Of a DNA stretch of 39,123 nucleotides, positions 1 through 7,550 are shown piece by piece. Within the stretch, counting starts at the first letter, position 1. The number at the start of each line of letters is the position of its first letter. A model generated the notes under the pieces. The model was not told the DNA's origin. It made no database searches and worked only from the letters and a program-made list of their open reading frames with translations. Where the stretch lies: positions 1 through 39,123 of the forward strand of contig DYOQ01000021.1 of assembly GCA_020720455.1 (NCBI GenBank). Direction: 5' to 3'. The position numbers and the translations under genes were made by a program. This DNA comes from Bdellovibrio sp. GTDB lineage: Bacteria > Bdellovibrionota > Bacteriovoracia > Bacteriovoracales > Bacteriovoracaceae.

Positions 1-93
1 TATTTTCAAAAAAGAAAGTGGCTCCCAGAGCGCTTCTTAGCATCTGCGTCGCGAAACGTGGGGTTTAAAGGACATAGAATATATCTGAGATGA
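1..93 (+). CDS. 3' end of an unidentified gene (partial)
   Basis: Frame 1 is open from the first base to a TGA at 91-93 and encodes about 30 residues, rich in Arg/Lys and aromatic residues and ending in HRIYLR. The composition looks coding, and the reading converges with the ketosynthase gene that ends at 105. The fragment is too short to assign a family. It may belong to the adjacent biosynthetic region, but nothing here proves that. Confidence 0.5.
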   Translation, partial: YFQKRKWLPERFLASASRNVGFKGHRIYLR

Positions 94-102
94 TTTTTTT
101 TC

Positions 103-120
103 AATCAAATTTTTTTGATT
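103..120. terminator. Weak AT-rich hairpin between convergent genes
   Basis: AATCAAA, a TTTT loop and TTTGATT form a 7-bp inverted repeat, with a run of T at 94-101 on its left. It sits between the convergent 3' ends of the partial gene at 1-93 and the ketosynthase gene, whose stop codon it overlaps. The stem holds a single G-C pair, so it would be a weak terminator at best. Confidence 0.3.
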
Positions 121-1394
121 ATGATAGAACTATTTACACCGCCAAAGGCAAAATTATTTGTCATTCCAATATTAAGGTTGCGCGTTCGATTTTCACCTCT
201 TACGACATCAATTGCATCTCCGAATGCATGGTTTTCGAGATTAAGGTTGTATGGTACAAGGTTTTCTTCCATACAACTCATTAAAATATTAAATTCTTGA
301 ATGCCAGCAGCAGCAATAGCATGGCCATGTCTTGATTTTGTTGAGCTAATGCTTATGTTCTTTGCGTATTCACCAAAAACATCAATCAGAGATGTCACTT
401 CAACATCATCATTAGACCTAGTTCCTGTTCCGTGTAGATTTATGTAATCAATCTGATCTGCTTTAATCTTTGAGCTTAATAGCGCTGTTTTAACAGCAGT
501 GATCATTCCTGAGCCAGAAGGATCAGGTGCTGTTATACGGTAACCATCTAGTGAATTACCGAAGCCTAAAATTTCGAACTTTGGCTCAAGATTATATTTT
601 TTCAGTGATGATTCATTTGCCAAGATGCAAAGACCAGATGCTTCACCAATCAACGCCCCTTTTCTAGAGATATCTAACGGCCGACAACATTTTGAAGGGT
701 GTTCTGGAGATGTTGACATAATCCCTAATTTTCCGAATGCTAAATATGCAATTAAATTAATTATTGAATCAGTTCCTCCTGCAACAACAGCATCGACTTC
801 GCCCGCTTGAAGGGCCTTGGAGGCATAAATGATTGCTTGGGTGGAGGCTGCGCAAGCTGTTAAAATTGTTCGTTGAAATGCGCCGAGGCTTAACACATCG
901 GCAAGGTAGATTGATGAAATATCTAGTGGGTTTAAAAGTTGATTTATATTTATTTGATTAGCATTTTTTTCTTTTATGGCATTGATATATTTCCACTCGG
1001 GTATTTTGTTAAGATAGTCAACTTCGTTTTTTATACATTCAAACGGTGTAACATCAAGACCAACACCTATGGCCACTCCTTTTTTATCAGAGGGGATGCG
1101 GTCTAATATTTGTTCGATGCGGTTTTTCATAAAAAAATAGTTAGCAACAATCAGTTCTAGCTTACGATCATAGGACATTATTTCTTTTACAAGTTGAGAT
1201 TCTTCACAATAAAATTGACCTATGCTATTGCGAACTTCTGCTGCTCCTGTTTGTTCAATTCCACTTATATCAAATCGGGCTATAAAATCCCCGGCTGACC
1301 GATTGTCTCTTATGGATTTCATAATCTCTTTTTTTCCGATACCTAAAGGAGAACATGTATCATAATCTATAACAAAGACGCGTTCATGTTTCAT
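105..1394 (-). CDS. Beta-ketoacyl-ACP synthase (FabF/KAS-II type, active)
   Basis: This 429-residue thiolase-fold ketosynthase would condense acyl and malonyl units on an acyl carrier protein. All catalytic elements are visible: the nucleophile Cys181 in TACAAST, His321 in HGTGT, Lys353 and His358 in STKSRHGHA, and a C-terminal NFAFGG loop. The length is normal for FabF. It is the last gene of a three-gene operon. Its ATG overlaps the stop of the upstream KS homologue by one base (TAATG), which implies translational coupling and a KS/CLF-like pair. The partner ACP and ketoreductase are probably the ones encoded at 15987-17151. The product is unknown. A housekeeping FabF is less likely because of the degenerate partner and the unusual neighbours. 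Confidence 0.9.
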   Translation of the reverse strand: MKHERVFVIDYDTCSPLGIGKKEIMKSIRDNRSAGDFIARFDISGIEQTGAAEVRNSIGQFYCEESQLVKEIMSYDRKLELIVANYFFMKNRIEQILDRIPSDKKGVAIGVGLDVTPFECIKNEVDYLNKIPEWKYINAIKEKNANQININQLLNPLDISSIYLADVLSLGAFQRTILTACAASTQAIIYASKALQAGEVDAVVAGGTDSIINLIAYLAFGKLGIMSTSPEHPSKCCRPLDISRKGALIGEASGLCILANESSLKKYNLEPKFEILGFGNSLDGYRITAPDPSGSGMITAVKTALLSSKIKADQIDYINLHGTGTRSNDDVEVTSLIDVFGEYAKNISISSTKSRHGHAIAAAGIQEFNILMSCMEENLVPYNLNLENHAFGDAIDVVRGENRTRNLNIGMTNNFAFGGVNSSIIIKKI

Positions 1395-2479
1395 TATAAA
1401 ACCTCTTGTAAAGTTATTAATGATTCACGTCCAAACGGATCTCTGTTTAAGCAATCGACGCTTCTGTGCCCATGCTTAAGAAAATTACATGATAAAGCAA
1501 TGTTTATTATTGGAGATACTGTTCCTGCGCATCCGATATGCGGATATAAACTAAATATTGTTTTGTATTTGTTTTGCAAAGCAGTTTTTTCTGTTTCAAA
1601 ATCAACCTGTCTTAGTCCACCAGAAAAACATGCCATAGACGATTTTGAATAATAATTTTCAAAGATATTTTTTGATTGAGAAGTTACTAATCGAGGCACG
1701 TTTTTTCCAGTTTTAATAAGAGCAATTTCTGCGAGAGGTGTTCTTGAACTTCCTCTCAAGCTCTCCTCTGTTTCTAACAGGATCATTATGGCTGCGTTAG
1801 ACATGCGCCAAGTGTGGTTGCTTTTATGAGAAAAATTATTAAACGTGAGAGCGAAAAATAGGCCAGCACCGTTTGCAGCACCAACGACAGCAATTGAAGA
1901 CGACATGTTTTTTAAGTTGGAAATACCTTCAGCTAGTGCATCTATTGTAGCGTGCGATGTGTTGCCATAAACAGTACTGTCACCTTTAATGCCACTATAC
2001 TGGGAAACAAAACTGCATGCGGAGTTTGTTAATGCGTTTAACACAAAAAGTGGCGGCAATACTCTTTCAACTCTTTTGTGTTTTGTTGCAAGCTCGCTAT
2101 TTATGCTGTTGTCAAAATATGCAGCGCTAATATTATTAATGTTATTTAGATATTGGTCGAGGCATGTGCCATTGCTCATGTACAAAGGGATATTTGCTCT
2201 TTCTTTTGTTTCAATTTTTGCAGAATCAAGAAGTTCTTGGGCACAAATAGTTGCAGCTATAACGTCTTCTCTCATCACTTTAACATCTTTTTGTGATGGA
2301 AAATACTTAGATTGTTCGTCAAGGTCTAGGTGTAGTGTCTGTAGTTGGTTTTGATATTCTAGATCATATAGTGTAGATTTAGCGGTCACAGGTGCTTCTA
2401 TTGAGTTAAGTTTTATTAAACTGCTAATACCTGGCAATCGAAAATTTATACCTGTAATAAAAATTTTTGGGGCGCTCAT
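1394..2479 (-). CDS. Degenerate ketosynthase, chain-length-factor-like
   Basis: This 361-residue protein follows the ketosynthase fold but lacks the catalytic set. Around residues 168-180 the segment TVYGNTSHATIDAL aligns with the nucleophile elbow, and Gly172 falls where Cys should be. The HGTGT histidine motif is absent, and the C-terminal LYPHIGCAGTVSPI replaces the usual GHxxGAAG loop. Such KS-beta proteins pair with an active KS and shape chain length in type II polyketide and aryl-polyene systems. It overlaps the dehydratase gene by 4 bases (ATGA) and the active KS by 1 base. By inference it forms a heterodimer with the product of 105-1394. It could instead be a decarboxylase-like priming subunit. 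Confidence 0.75.
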   Translation of the reverse strand: MSAPKIFITGINFRLPGISSLIKLNSIEAPVTAKSTLYDLEYQNQLQTLHLDLDEQSKYFPSQKDVKVMREDVIAATICAQELLDSAKIETKERANIPLYMSNGTCLDQYLNNINNISAAYFDNSINSELATKHKRVERVLPPLFVLNALTNSACSFVSQYSGIKGDSTVYGNTSHATIDALAEGISNLKNMSSSIAVVGAANGAGLFFALTFNNFSHKSNHTWRMSNAAIMILLETEESLRGSSRTPLAEIALIKTGKNVPRLVTSQSKNIFENYYSKSSMACFSGGLRQVDFETEKTALQNKYKTIFSLYPHIGCAGTVSPIINIALSCNFLKHGHRSVDCLNRDPFGRESLITLQEVL

Positions 2480-2970
2480 TCCGCTCTTTTGTCTCTCGTG
2501 GGAGCGGTTTGTGTTAAAATATTAAAATATTCATCTCTCATCAACGAAAGCCTATCGTGAATAAATTTTTTCTTTGGAATTAAAACGAAGCTAAGTTCGC
2601 AGCGAGAAATAAATTTTCCATCGACAAACGTTTCGACTACGCCGCTCCCATGACTAATGTCTACGGTGTTGATAGTTCCTGTCATTTCAGCTTTGTCTCC
2701 AGGAAGTAGAAATGATTTAAATTTTGCCTTGTGGACTATAGATAAAATGGAGTATACCTCATTTTCTTTACCAAAAAGTTTTAAATGGCTTTTCTCTAAA
2801 AGAATACCGAGAAGTTGGGCCATTGACTCAAGGGCCAACACTCCTGGTACAATTGGTGCTCCAGGAAAGTGTTCATTGAAAAATTCTTCAGTTAAAGACC
2901 AGCACTTAATACCGCAGATGCTTTCCCCTGGCAGCAAATCGGTAATACGGTCAACTAAATAAAAGCGCAA
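2476..2970 (-). CDS. 3-hydroxyacyl-ACP dehydratase, FabZ/hotdog type
   Basis: This 164-residue single-hotdog protein would dehydrate 3-hydroxyacyl-ACP to trans-2-enoyl-ACP. The FabZ signature is intact: His34 in FNEHFPGAPIVPGV, and Glu48 in LALESMAQ on the following helix. A polar tail of about 30 residues follows the hotdog. The start is a TTG at 2970-2968, placed 6 bases after AGGAGA on the minus strand. It is the first gene of the operon with the CLF-like and KS genes, which it overlaps by 4 bases. Its position beside a KS/CLF pair points to a dedicated polyene or lipid pathway rather than bulk fatty acid synthesis. Confidence 0.85.
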   Translation of the reverse strand: MRFYLVDRITDLLPGESICGIKCWSLTEEFFNEHFPGAPIVPGVLALESMAQLLGILLEKSHLKLFGKENEVYSILSIVHKAKFKSFLLPGDKAEMTGTINTVDISHGSGVVETFVDGKFISRCELSFVLIPKKKFIHDRLSLMRDEYFNILTQTAPTRDKRAE

Positions 2971-3093
2971 GGCGATCTCCTAAAAACAGTTACAAGTTAG
3001 ATTGCTTTAATAAATTAATTAAATCAAGAAAATTCCTTGACTAGAAAATTGAGAATGAGACAATCAGCTAGTTTTTATCAATAGGTTATAATA

Positions 3094-4212
3094 ATGTTTA
3101 AAAAATCACCAATAACAGAAATGCTTAAAACACACATCAGTATTGATGGAGCAGATCCTTCCGTTGTTCCAATTTTTCAAAACTCAGCGTTTGAAAGTAC
3201 AAGCCCATATTTCTATACCAGAAAAGCTAATCCGAACTCTTCGGAGTTTGAAAGCGCGATGATGGCGTTAGAAGGAGCAACGAATGCTGTTTCGGTGACG
3301 ACTGGAATGACTGCGATCAATCTTGTTTTGAACGAAATTAAGGTAGGTCAACATTTAGTCATTAATAAAGATATTTATGGATGTTCATATAAACTTTTTC
3401 AAAGAGTTGCTAAGAAGTTAAATCTTGATCTTACCGTTCTTGACTTATCGAAAGAAGAAGAGATTAGTCAGATACCAATTGGGTGTAGTATGATTGTTTT
3501 TGAAACACCTACAAACCCATTTCTGAAAACTATAGATATAAAAAAAGTCTCTTTAAAAGCAAAACAACAAAACCCAGACTGTCTTATCGTTGTGGATAAT
3601 ACCTGGGCGACTCCTTTGTTTCAGCGGCCACTAGATTTTGGAGCAGATGTTTCTCTGTATAGTGCAACAAAGTATTTTTCTGGCCATAGCGATGTAATGG
3701 GAGGGGTTATTTTAACTAACAATGACTTGCTTGCGGAAAACTTGAGGCAAGAGCGTTTTTATTCTGGAGCGATTCTCTCTCCGTTTTCAGCTTGGCTACT
3801 AAGAAGATCACTACAAACTCTTCCTCTGCGAATGGCAGCACATTACAGCGTTACGGTTGAACTATGTAATTTTTTGAAAGAGAGTAAACTGATTAAAAAG
3901 ATCTATTATCCAGACATAGACGGCAAGCAGCTCACTTCTTATGGCGGAATAATATTTTTTGAATTTAGTGACGACCTAGAAGATCCCTATGTAAAATTTC
4001 GTGATGGGCTAAATGTGTTCGGAACTGGAACAGGTATGGCCTGCGTAACGTCTATGGTTGCTCAGCCGTATAGTGGGAGTCATGCATCAATGTCAGAGAA
4101 AGAAAAAGAAGAAATGCGGGTGCATAAGAAATTAGTTAGGCTCTGCTTTGGCTTTGAAGATGTTGAAGACCTTAAGAGGGATCTGTCTTTGGCGCTTGCA
4201 AGTTTGGCTTAG
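3094..4212 (+). CDS. PLP-dependent Cys/Met metabolism enzyme (cystathionine gamma-synthase/lyase type)
   Basis: This 372-residue fold-type I PLP enzyme of the Cys/Met metabolism family acts on sulfur amino acids or their activated homoserine precursors. The PLP lysine is Lys193 in SATKYFSGHSD. Upstream are FETPTNPFLK (about 136-145), which holds the phosphate- and substrate-binding region, and VVDNTWATPLFQ, with the Asp that contacts the PLP ring nitrogen. The length is slightly below the usual 380-400. It cannot be assigned to synthase, beta- or gamma-lyase by eye. It is transcribed away from the dehydratase operon, and its last 41 bases overlap the 3' end of the B12 radical SAM gene on the other strand. 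It may supply sulfur, methionine or an amino-acid unit to neighbouring enzymes. Confidence 0.85.
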   Translation: MFKKSPITEMLKTHISIDGADPSVVPIFQNSAFESTSPYFYTRKANPNSSEFESAMMALEGATNAVSVTTGMTAINLVLNEIKVGQHLVINKDIYGCSYKLFQRVAKKLNLDLTVLDLSKEEEISQIPIGCSMIVFETPTNPFLKTIDIKKVSLKAKQQNPDCLIVVDNTWATPLFQRPLDFGADVSLYSATKYFSGHSDVMGGVILTNNDLLAENLRQERFYSGAILSPFSAWLLRRSLQTLPLRMAAHYSVTVELCNFLKESKLIKKIYYPDIDGKQLTSYGGIIFFEFSDDLEDPYVKFRDGLNVFGTGTGMACVTSMVAQPYSGSHASMSEKEKEEMRVHKKLVRLCFGFEDVEDLKRDLSLALASLA

Positions 4213-6019
4213 AAAAAATTGTCTTTAGATTCTTAAAAGAAGAAAGACTGAACAAATTAATTGCTACTATTAGTGCTTCAATCAGCGTCTGATTAAGATA
4301 TGATTCAGAGGCTAATCTCTTTGCCAATAGCTTTAGAGGCACAATAAATACGATGCTATTTTTTTGCTCGATTCGGTTGCCGGTTGCTGCATAGGCATCA
4401 GTTAGCTCATGTTTATTAAATATGACAATAAATGTTGCAAGACTAGTTTCTTTATCATTTATTCTGATCTCAAGAGATTTACTTTTAAAAATTTTCTTTA
4501 TGAAGTTTAGTCCTAAAAAATTTAATATCTCAATTAATTGTTCTTTAAATTCCATTTCCTCTTTCTCAAACTTATTAATGTACAGCTTGAAATAATCGTT
4601 AACCATTTTTTCATAACAGTTTTGATAAATTTTATCTTCCAATAAACAGCCAAAAATTACTTTCTCCACTCTTTTTAAGAACAAAATAATTTTAATTCTC
4701 GAGATAGAAGTTCTTTTGTATAAAGCAAGAGGGATGCCAAGTTGCATAAAGAATTTTTTAGGAGATAGAAAATCAAGCCAAATTTTAATGCGTAATACAC
4801 GCAAATCTTCTTCAGTAGCATCTGGGTGTTTAACAAGAAGTCTTGCCTCGGTGAAATCGCTCCATGGTCTGTCTAAAAGCATGTTTTTTTCTTTCATTTC
4901 TTCTCGATAGCTGGTGCCTGGGTATGGTTGAGCATACAGAGGCTCAATATAACTCGCTCCAAGAAACCGAGCATGTTCACCTATTTTGGAAATAGTTTCT
5001 AGGCTATCAAATGGATCCCCAAAAACAAAAGAGTTGCCGATGTGAATAATACCAGCATCCCTAAACTCTTTATTGACGTTTTTAATAAAACAACTATCAC
5101 TAGGATGGCCCTTTTTATATCTTATTAACTGAGCTTGATCTGGTGATTCTGCTCCATAGGAAATGGCCAAGAAACCTGCTTTTGCCATTTTTTGCTTTAG
5201 TTCAATTCGTCCTAGGAATGGTCGGATAAAAGCAAAAAATATAATTTGAAATTGTTCATTTATAATAAGGTCGCAGATTTTTTCAAGACGATCAAGATCT
5301 CCCCCTAGATGATCATCTGTAAGCCAACAAAATTTCACTTCTCTAGTCGCGATGGTCCGTAGCTCACGTAATACATATTCAGGAGAGTGTAGTCGATAAC
5401 AAGATGGGTACGTAGATGCTGGTGAACAAAAGGTGCATATATGTGTGCATCCGCGTGAAGTTTCAAGAAGATCTATTTTGAAGAGTGGCTTAATTCCGTA
5501 GTAGTAATTTTTATTTCTTAAGTGCCTAGCTGGGGGTAAAATAACATCTAAATTTTTGTTTGGGTTTTTAAGAGGAGAACAATATGTTTTTCCATCAATG
5601 CGATAACAAAGTCCTGATATATCCTCTAGGTTTTTTCCCAATACGTATTCTCTGAAACTTAATTCACCATCCCCTCTTATTACGTAGTCACAGTGATCAA
5701 GGGCCTCTTCGTAACAATGTGTAGCATGCAATCCGCCCATTATTATTTTTGTAGTTGGAAAATTTTGTCGCAAAGTATCTGCGACATCATAGTTAGAGAG
5801 AGCATGCATTGTTGTTTTTACATTTATGCCGATTATGTCTGGGGAAAGCTTTTTAAGTGCTGATATAATGTTAGTTTCAAATCGTAGATCAAAAACTTTA
5901 ACGTTGGCAATGTCCTCAACGTGTGCAGCTATTCGTTCTAATCCAAGAGGTGGTAAAATAAAATTGTAGAAAGAGTTTGGTAATATTTGTGTTGGATAAA
6001 TTAATGCAATTTTTTTCAT
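4172..6019 (-). CDS. B12-binding radical SAM enzyme
   Basis: This protein has 615 residues from the chosen start. An N-terminal cobalamin-binding Rossmann domain spans about 1-130, with PPLGLERIA, DIIGINVKTT and IIMGGLHAT typical of this class. The radical SAM cluster motif CxxxCxxC follows at Cys191, Cys195 and Cys198, inside a TIM barrel to about 430. A C-terminal region of about 180 residues has no domain I recognise. Members of this family methylate unactivated carbons, rearrange rings or modify lipids and natural products. The start at 6019 is preferred because AGAAGG lies just upstream. A longer reading to 6205 adds a hydrophobic, non-conserved stretch and collides with the divergent gene. 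The substrate is unknown, but the location between FAS/PKS-type genes suggests an acyl chain. Confidence 0.85.
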   Translation of the reverse strand: MKKIALIYPTQILPNSFYNFILPPLGLERIAAHVEDIANVKVFDLRFETNIISALKKLSPDIIGINVKTTMHALSNYDVADTLRQNFPTTKIIMGGLHATHCYEEALDHCDYVIRGDGELSFREYVLGKNLEDISGLCYRIDGKTYCSPLKNPNKNLDVILPPARHLRNKNYYYGIKPLFKIDLLETSRGCTHICTFCSPASTYPSCYRLHSPEYVLRELRTIATREVKFCWLTDDHLGGDLDRLEKICDLIINEQFQIIFFAFIRPFLGRIELKQKMAKAGFLAISYGAESPDQAQLIRYKKGHPSDSCFIKNVNKEFRDAGIIHIGNSFVFGDPFDSLETISKIGEHARFLGASYIEPLYAQPYPGTSYREEMKEKNMLLDRPWSDFTEARLLVKHPDATEEDLRVLRIKIWLDFLSPKKFFMQLGIPLALYKRTSISRIKIILFLKRVEKVIFGCLLEDKIYQNCYEKMVNDYFKLYINKFEKEEMEFKEQLIEILNFLGLNFIKKIFKSKSLEIRINDKETSLATFIVIFNKHELTDAYAATGNRIEQKNSIVFIVPLKLLAKRLASESYLNQTLIEALIVAINLFSLSSFKNLKTIFSKPNLQAPKTDPS

Positions 6020-6160
6020 GGAGACCTTCTTGAAAATGATGTCAACACTATAACAAATGAAAAAGTTATTAGTACAAAAAATATTGTGATAATTGAATAA
6101 AATGAAAGTTGCGATCAAAGCAAAAAGTATGTATGATGATTTGCTAAACGGAGCTAATTT

Positions 6161-7255
6161 ATGAGTAACATTTTTACTGATGAAGTTAAAAAACATGATC
6201 TGCACAAAAAATGGAATAATACGAAGAAAGAGGCTTATCTATACCAAAAATTATCAGATAATAAGGTTCAGTGCCAACTGTGCCCAAGAATGTGTAAAAT
6301 TGCTCAGGGCCAAACAGGATTTTGCAAAGTAAGAAAAAACATTAAAGGTACTCTTTATACTCAAAACTATGGGAAAGCTACTCATGTTACTGTTGAAAAG
6401 ATTGAGGCAGAGGCTGTATTTCACTATATGCCGGGATCAAAAATTCTTTCTCTTGGGAATTTTGGCTGTAATTTAGATTGTGATTATTGTCAGAATTGGG
6501 TTTATTCTCAGTTTCAGTATACCCCAGAAAGCTCTATAAAAGAATATTCTTCAGAAAAAGTAATAGAAATAGCATTAGCAGAGAATATTCCGATACTAAG
6601 TTGGACATACAATGATCCAGCTGTTTGGTTTGAATTCGTCATTGATACGGCAAAGAAAGCAAAAAAATATGGAATAAAAAATTTATTCAAATCAGCTTTT
6701 TTTCTTACTCCAGAAGCAGTAAAAATGCTGGTTGAGGTAATTGATGTATTTGCAATTTCAATAAAAGCGATGGATGAAGCATACTATACAAAGTTTACTA
6801 AAGGGTGGCTTGGGCCAGTTCTTGAAAACACTAAAATTATACATGCATCGGGTATTCATTATGAGGTTAGCAACTTGGTTGTAACTGAATTAACAAACAA
6901 TAATGAAAGTTATGATAGAATGATTGATTTTATTTTAAAGGATCTTGCGCCGACAACACCAGTACACTTTACTCGTTTTCATCCAGATTATAAATATACT
7001 TGCGTTGCTCAGACCCCTCTAGAAGATGTAATGAATGCAAGAAAAAGAGCAAAAGATAATGGTATTGTTTATCCATACGTTGGAAATGTGTTTGAGTCTG
7101 ATGGATTAAATACGTATTGTCCAAAATGTAATGAGCTTCTTATTGAACGTTTTGGCCTTAGCACATATATTAAAGAGTCGTTTTCAAAAGAAGATGTCTT
7201 ATGCAATAAATGTGGAACTAAGCTGCCTGTTTATTTATCGAGGGAGATACAATGA
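6161..7255 (+). CDS. Radical SAM enzyme of the AmmeMemoRadiSam / PflA-like type
   Basis: This 364-residue radical SAM protein has three cysteine regions. The N-terminal set is Cys38, Cys41, Cys45 and Cys55 (CQLCPRMC and GFCKVR). The canonical CxxxCxxC is Cys103, Cys107 and Cys110 in FGCNLDCDYCQNW. A C-terminal zinc-ribbon-like pair reads YCPKC ... LCNKCG. This arrangement is typical of the radical SAM member of the three-protein AmmeMemoRadiSam system, whose function is not known. Neither an AMMECR1 nor a Memo-like gene lies in this window. A GGAG sequence sits 8 bases before the ATG. The gene is divergent from the B12 radical SAM gene across a 141-bp gap and overlaps the next small gene by 4 bases. 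Confidence 0.85.
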   Translation: MSNIFTDEVKKHDLHKKWNNTKKEAYLYQKLSDNKVQCQLCPRMCKIAQGQTGFCKVRKNIKGTLYTQNYGKATHVTVEKIEAEAVFHYMPGSKILSLGNFGCNLDCDYCQNWVYSQFQYTPESSIKEYSSEKVIEIALAENIPILSWTYNDPAVWFEFVIDTAKKAKKYGIKNLFKSAFFLTPEAVKMLVEVIDVFAISIKAMDEAYYTKFTKGWLGPVLENTKIIHASGIHYEVSNLVVTELTNNNESYDRMIDFILKDLAPTTPVHFTRFHPDYKYTCVAQTPLEDVMNARKRAKDNGIVYPYVGNVFESDGLNTYCPKCNELLIERFGLSTYIKESFSKEDVLCNKCGTKLPVYLSREIQ

Positions 7256-7545
7256 AGTCGTTTTCCTATACTTGGGATGACAGATATTTTCTTTTGCATC
7301 TTCAAATTAATAAAGAGGAAGGTCAATTGTTAGAGGTTAAAATTGTCCGTAAATTCTGTGATAATACGACAAGAGAAGAAAGTGTAATTGTAAGACCAAG
7401 TGGTGTGGGGCATAGGTTTTTAGTGACGAGAACTCATCCAAATGAGCTTGCGTTTGTCTGTTTTTATCCTTCGATATCAAAACTTGAAGTATATAAGCTT
7501 GATGATAGAGCGTATTATCCGACACACTCTTTTTATGCAGACTAG
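7252..7545 (+). CDS. Small unknown protein translationally coupled to the radical SAM enzyme
   Basis: This 97-residue soluble protein has no family I recognise. The ATG overlaps the stop of the radical SAM gene (ATGA), so the two are translated from one message and probably work together. It is rich in beta-prone, aromatic and charged residues, with no signal peptide, no membrane segment and only two Cys. It could be a substrate-recognition partner or a small peptide-like substrate. Its 3' end converges with the MMPL exporter gene, 5 bases away. Confidence 0.7.
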   Translation: MKSFSYTWDDRYFLLHLQINKEEGQLLEVKIVRKFCDNTTREESVIVRPSGVGHRFLVTRTHPNELAFVCFYPSISKLEVYKLDDRAYYPTHSFYAD

Positions 7546-7550
7546 TTACA

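Noticed and set aside
6020-6205. N-terminal extension of the B12 radical SAM protein by 62 residues
   Set aside because: It is hydrophobic and unlike the family, overlaps the divergent radical SAM gene, and the ATG at 6019 has its own ribosome-binding site.
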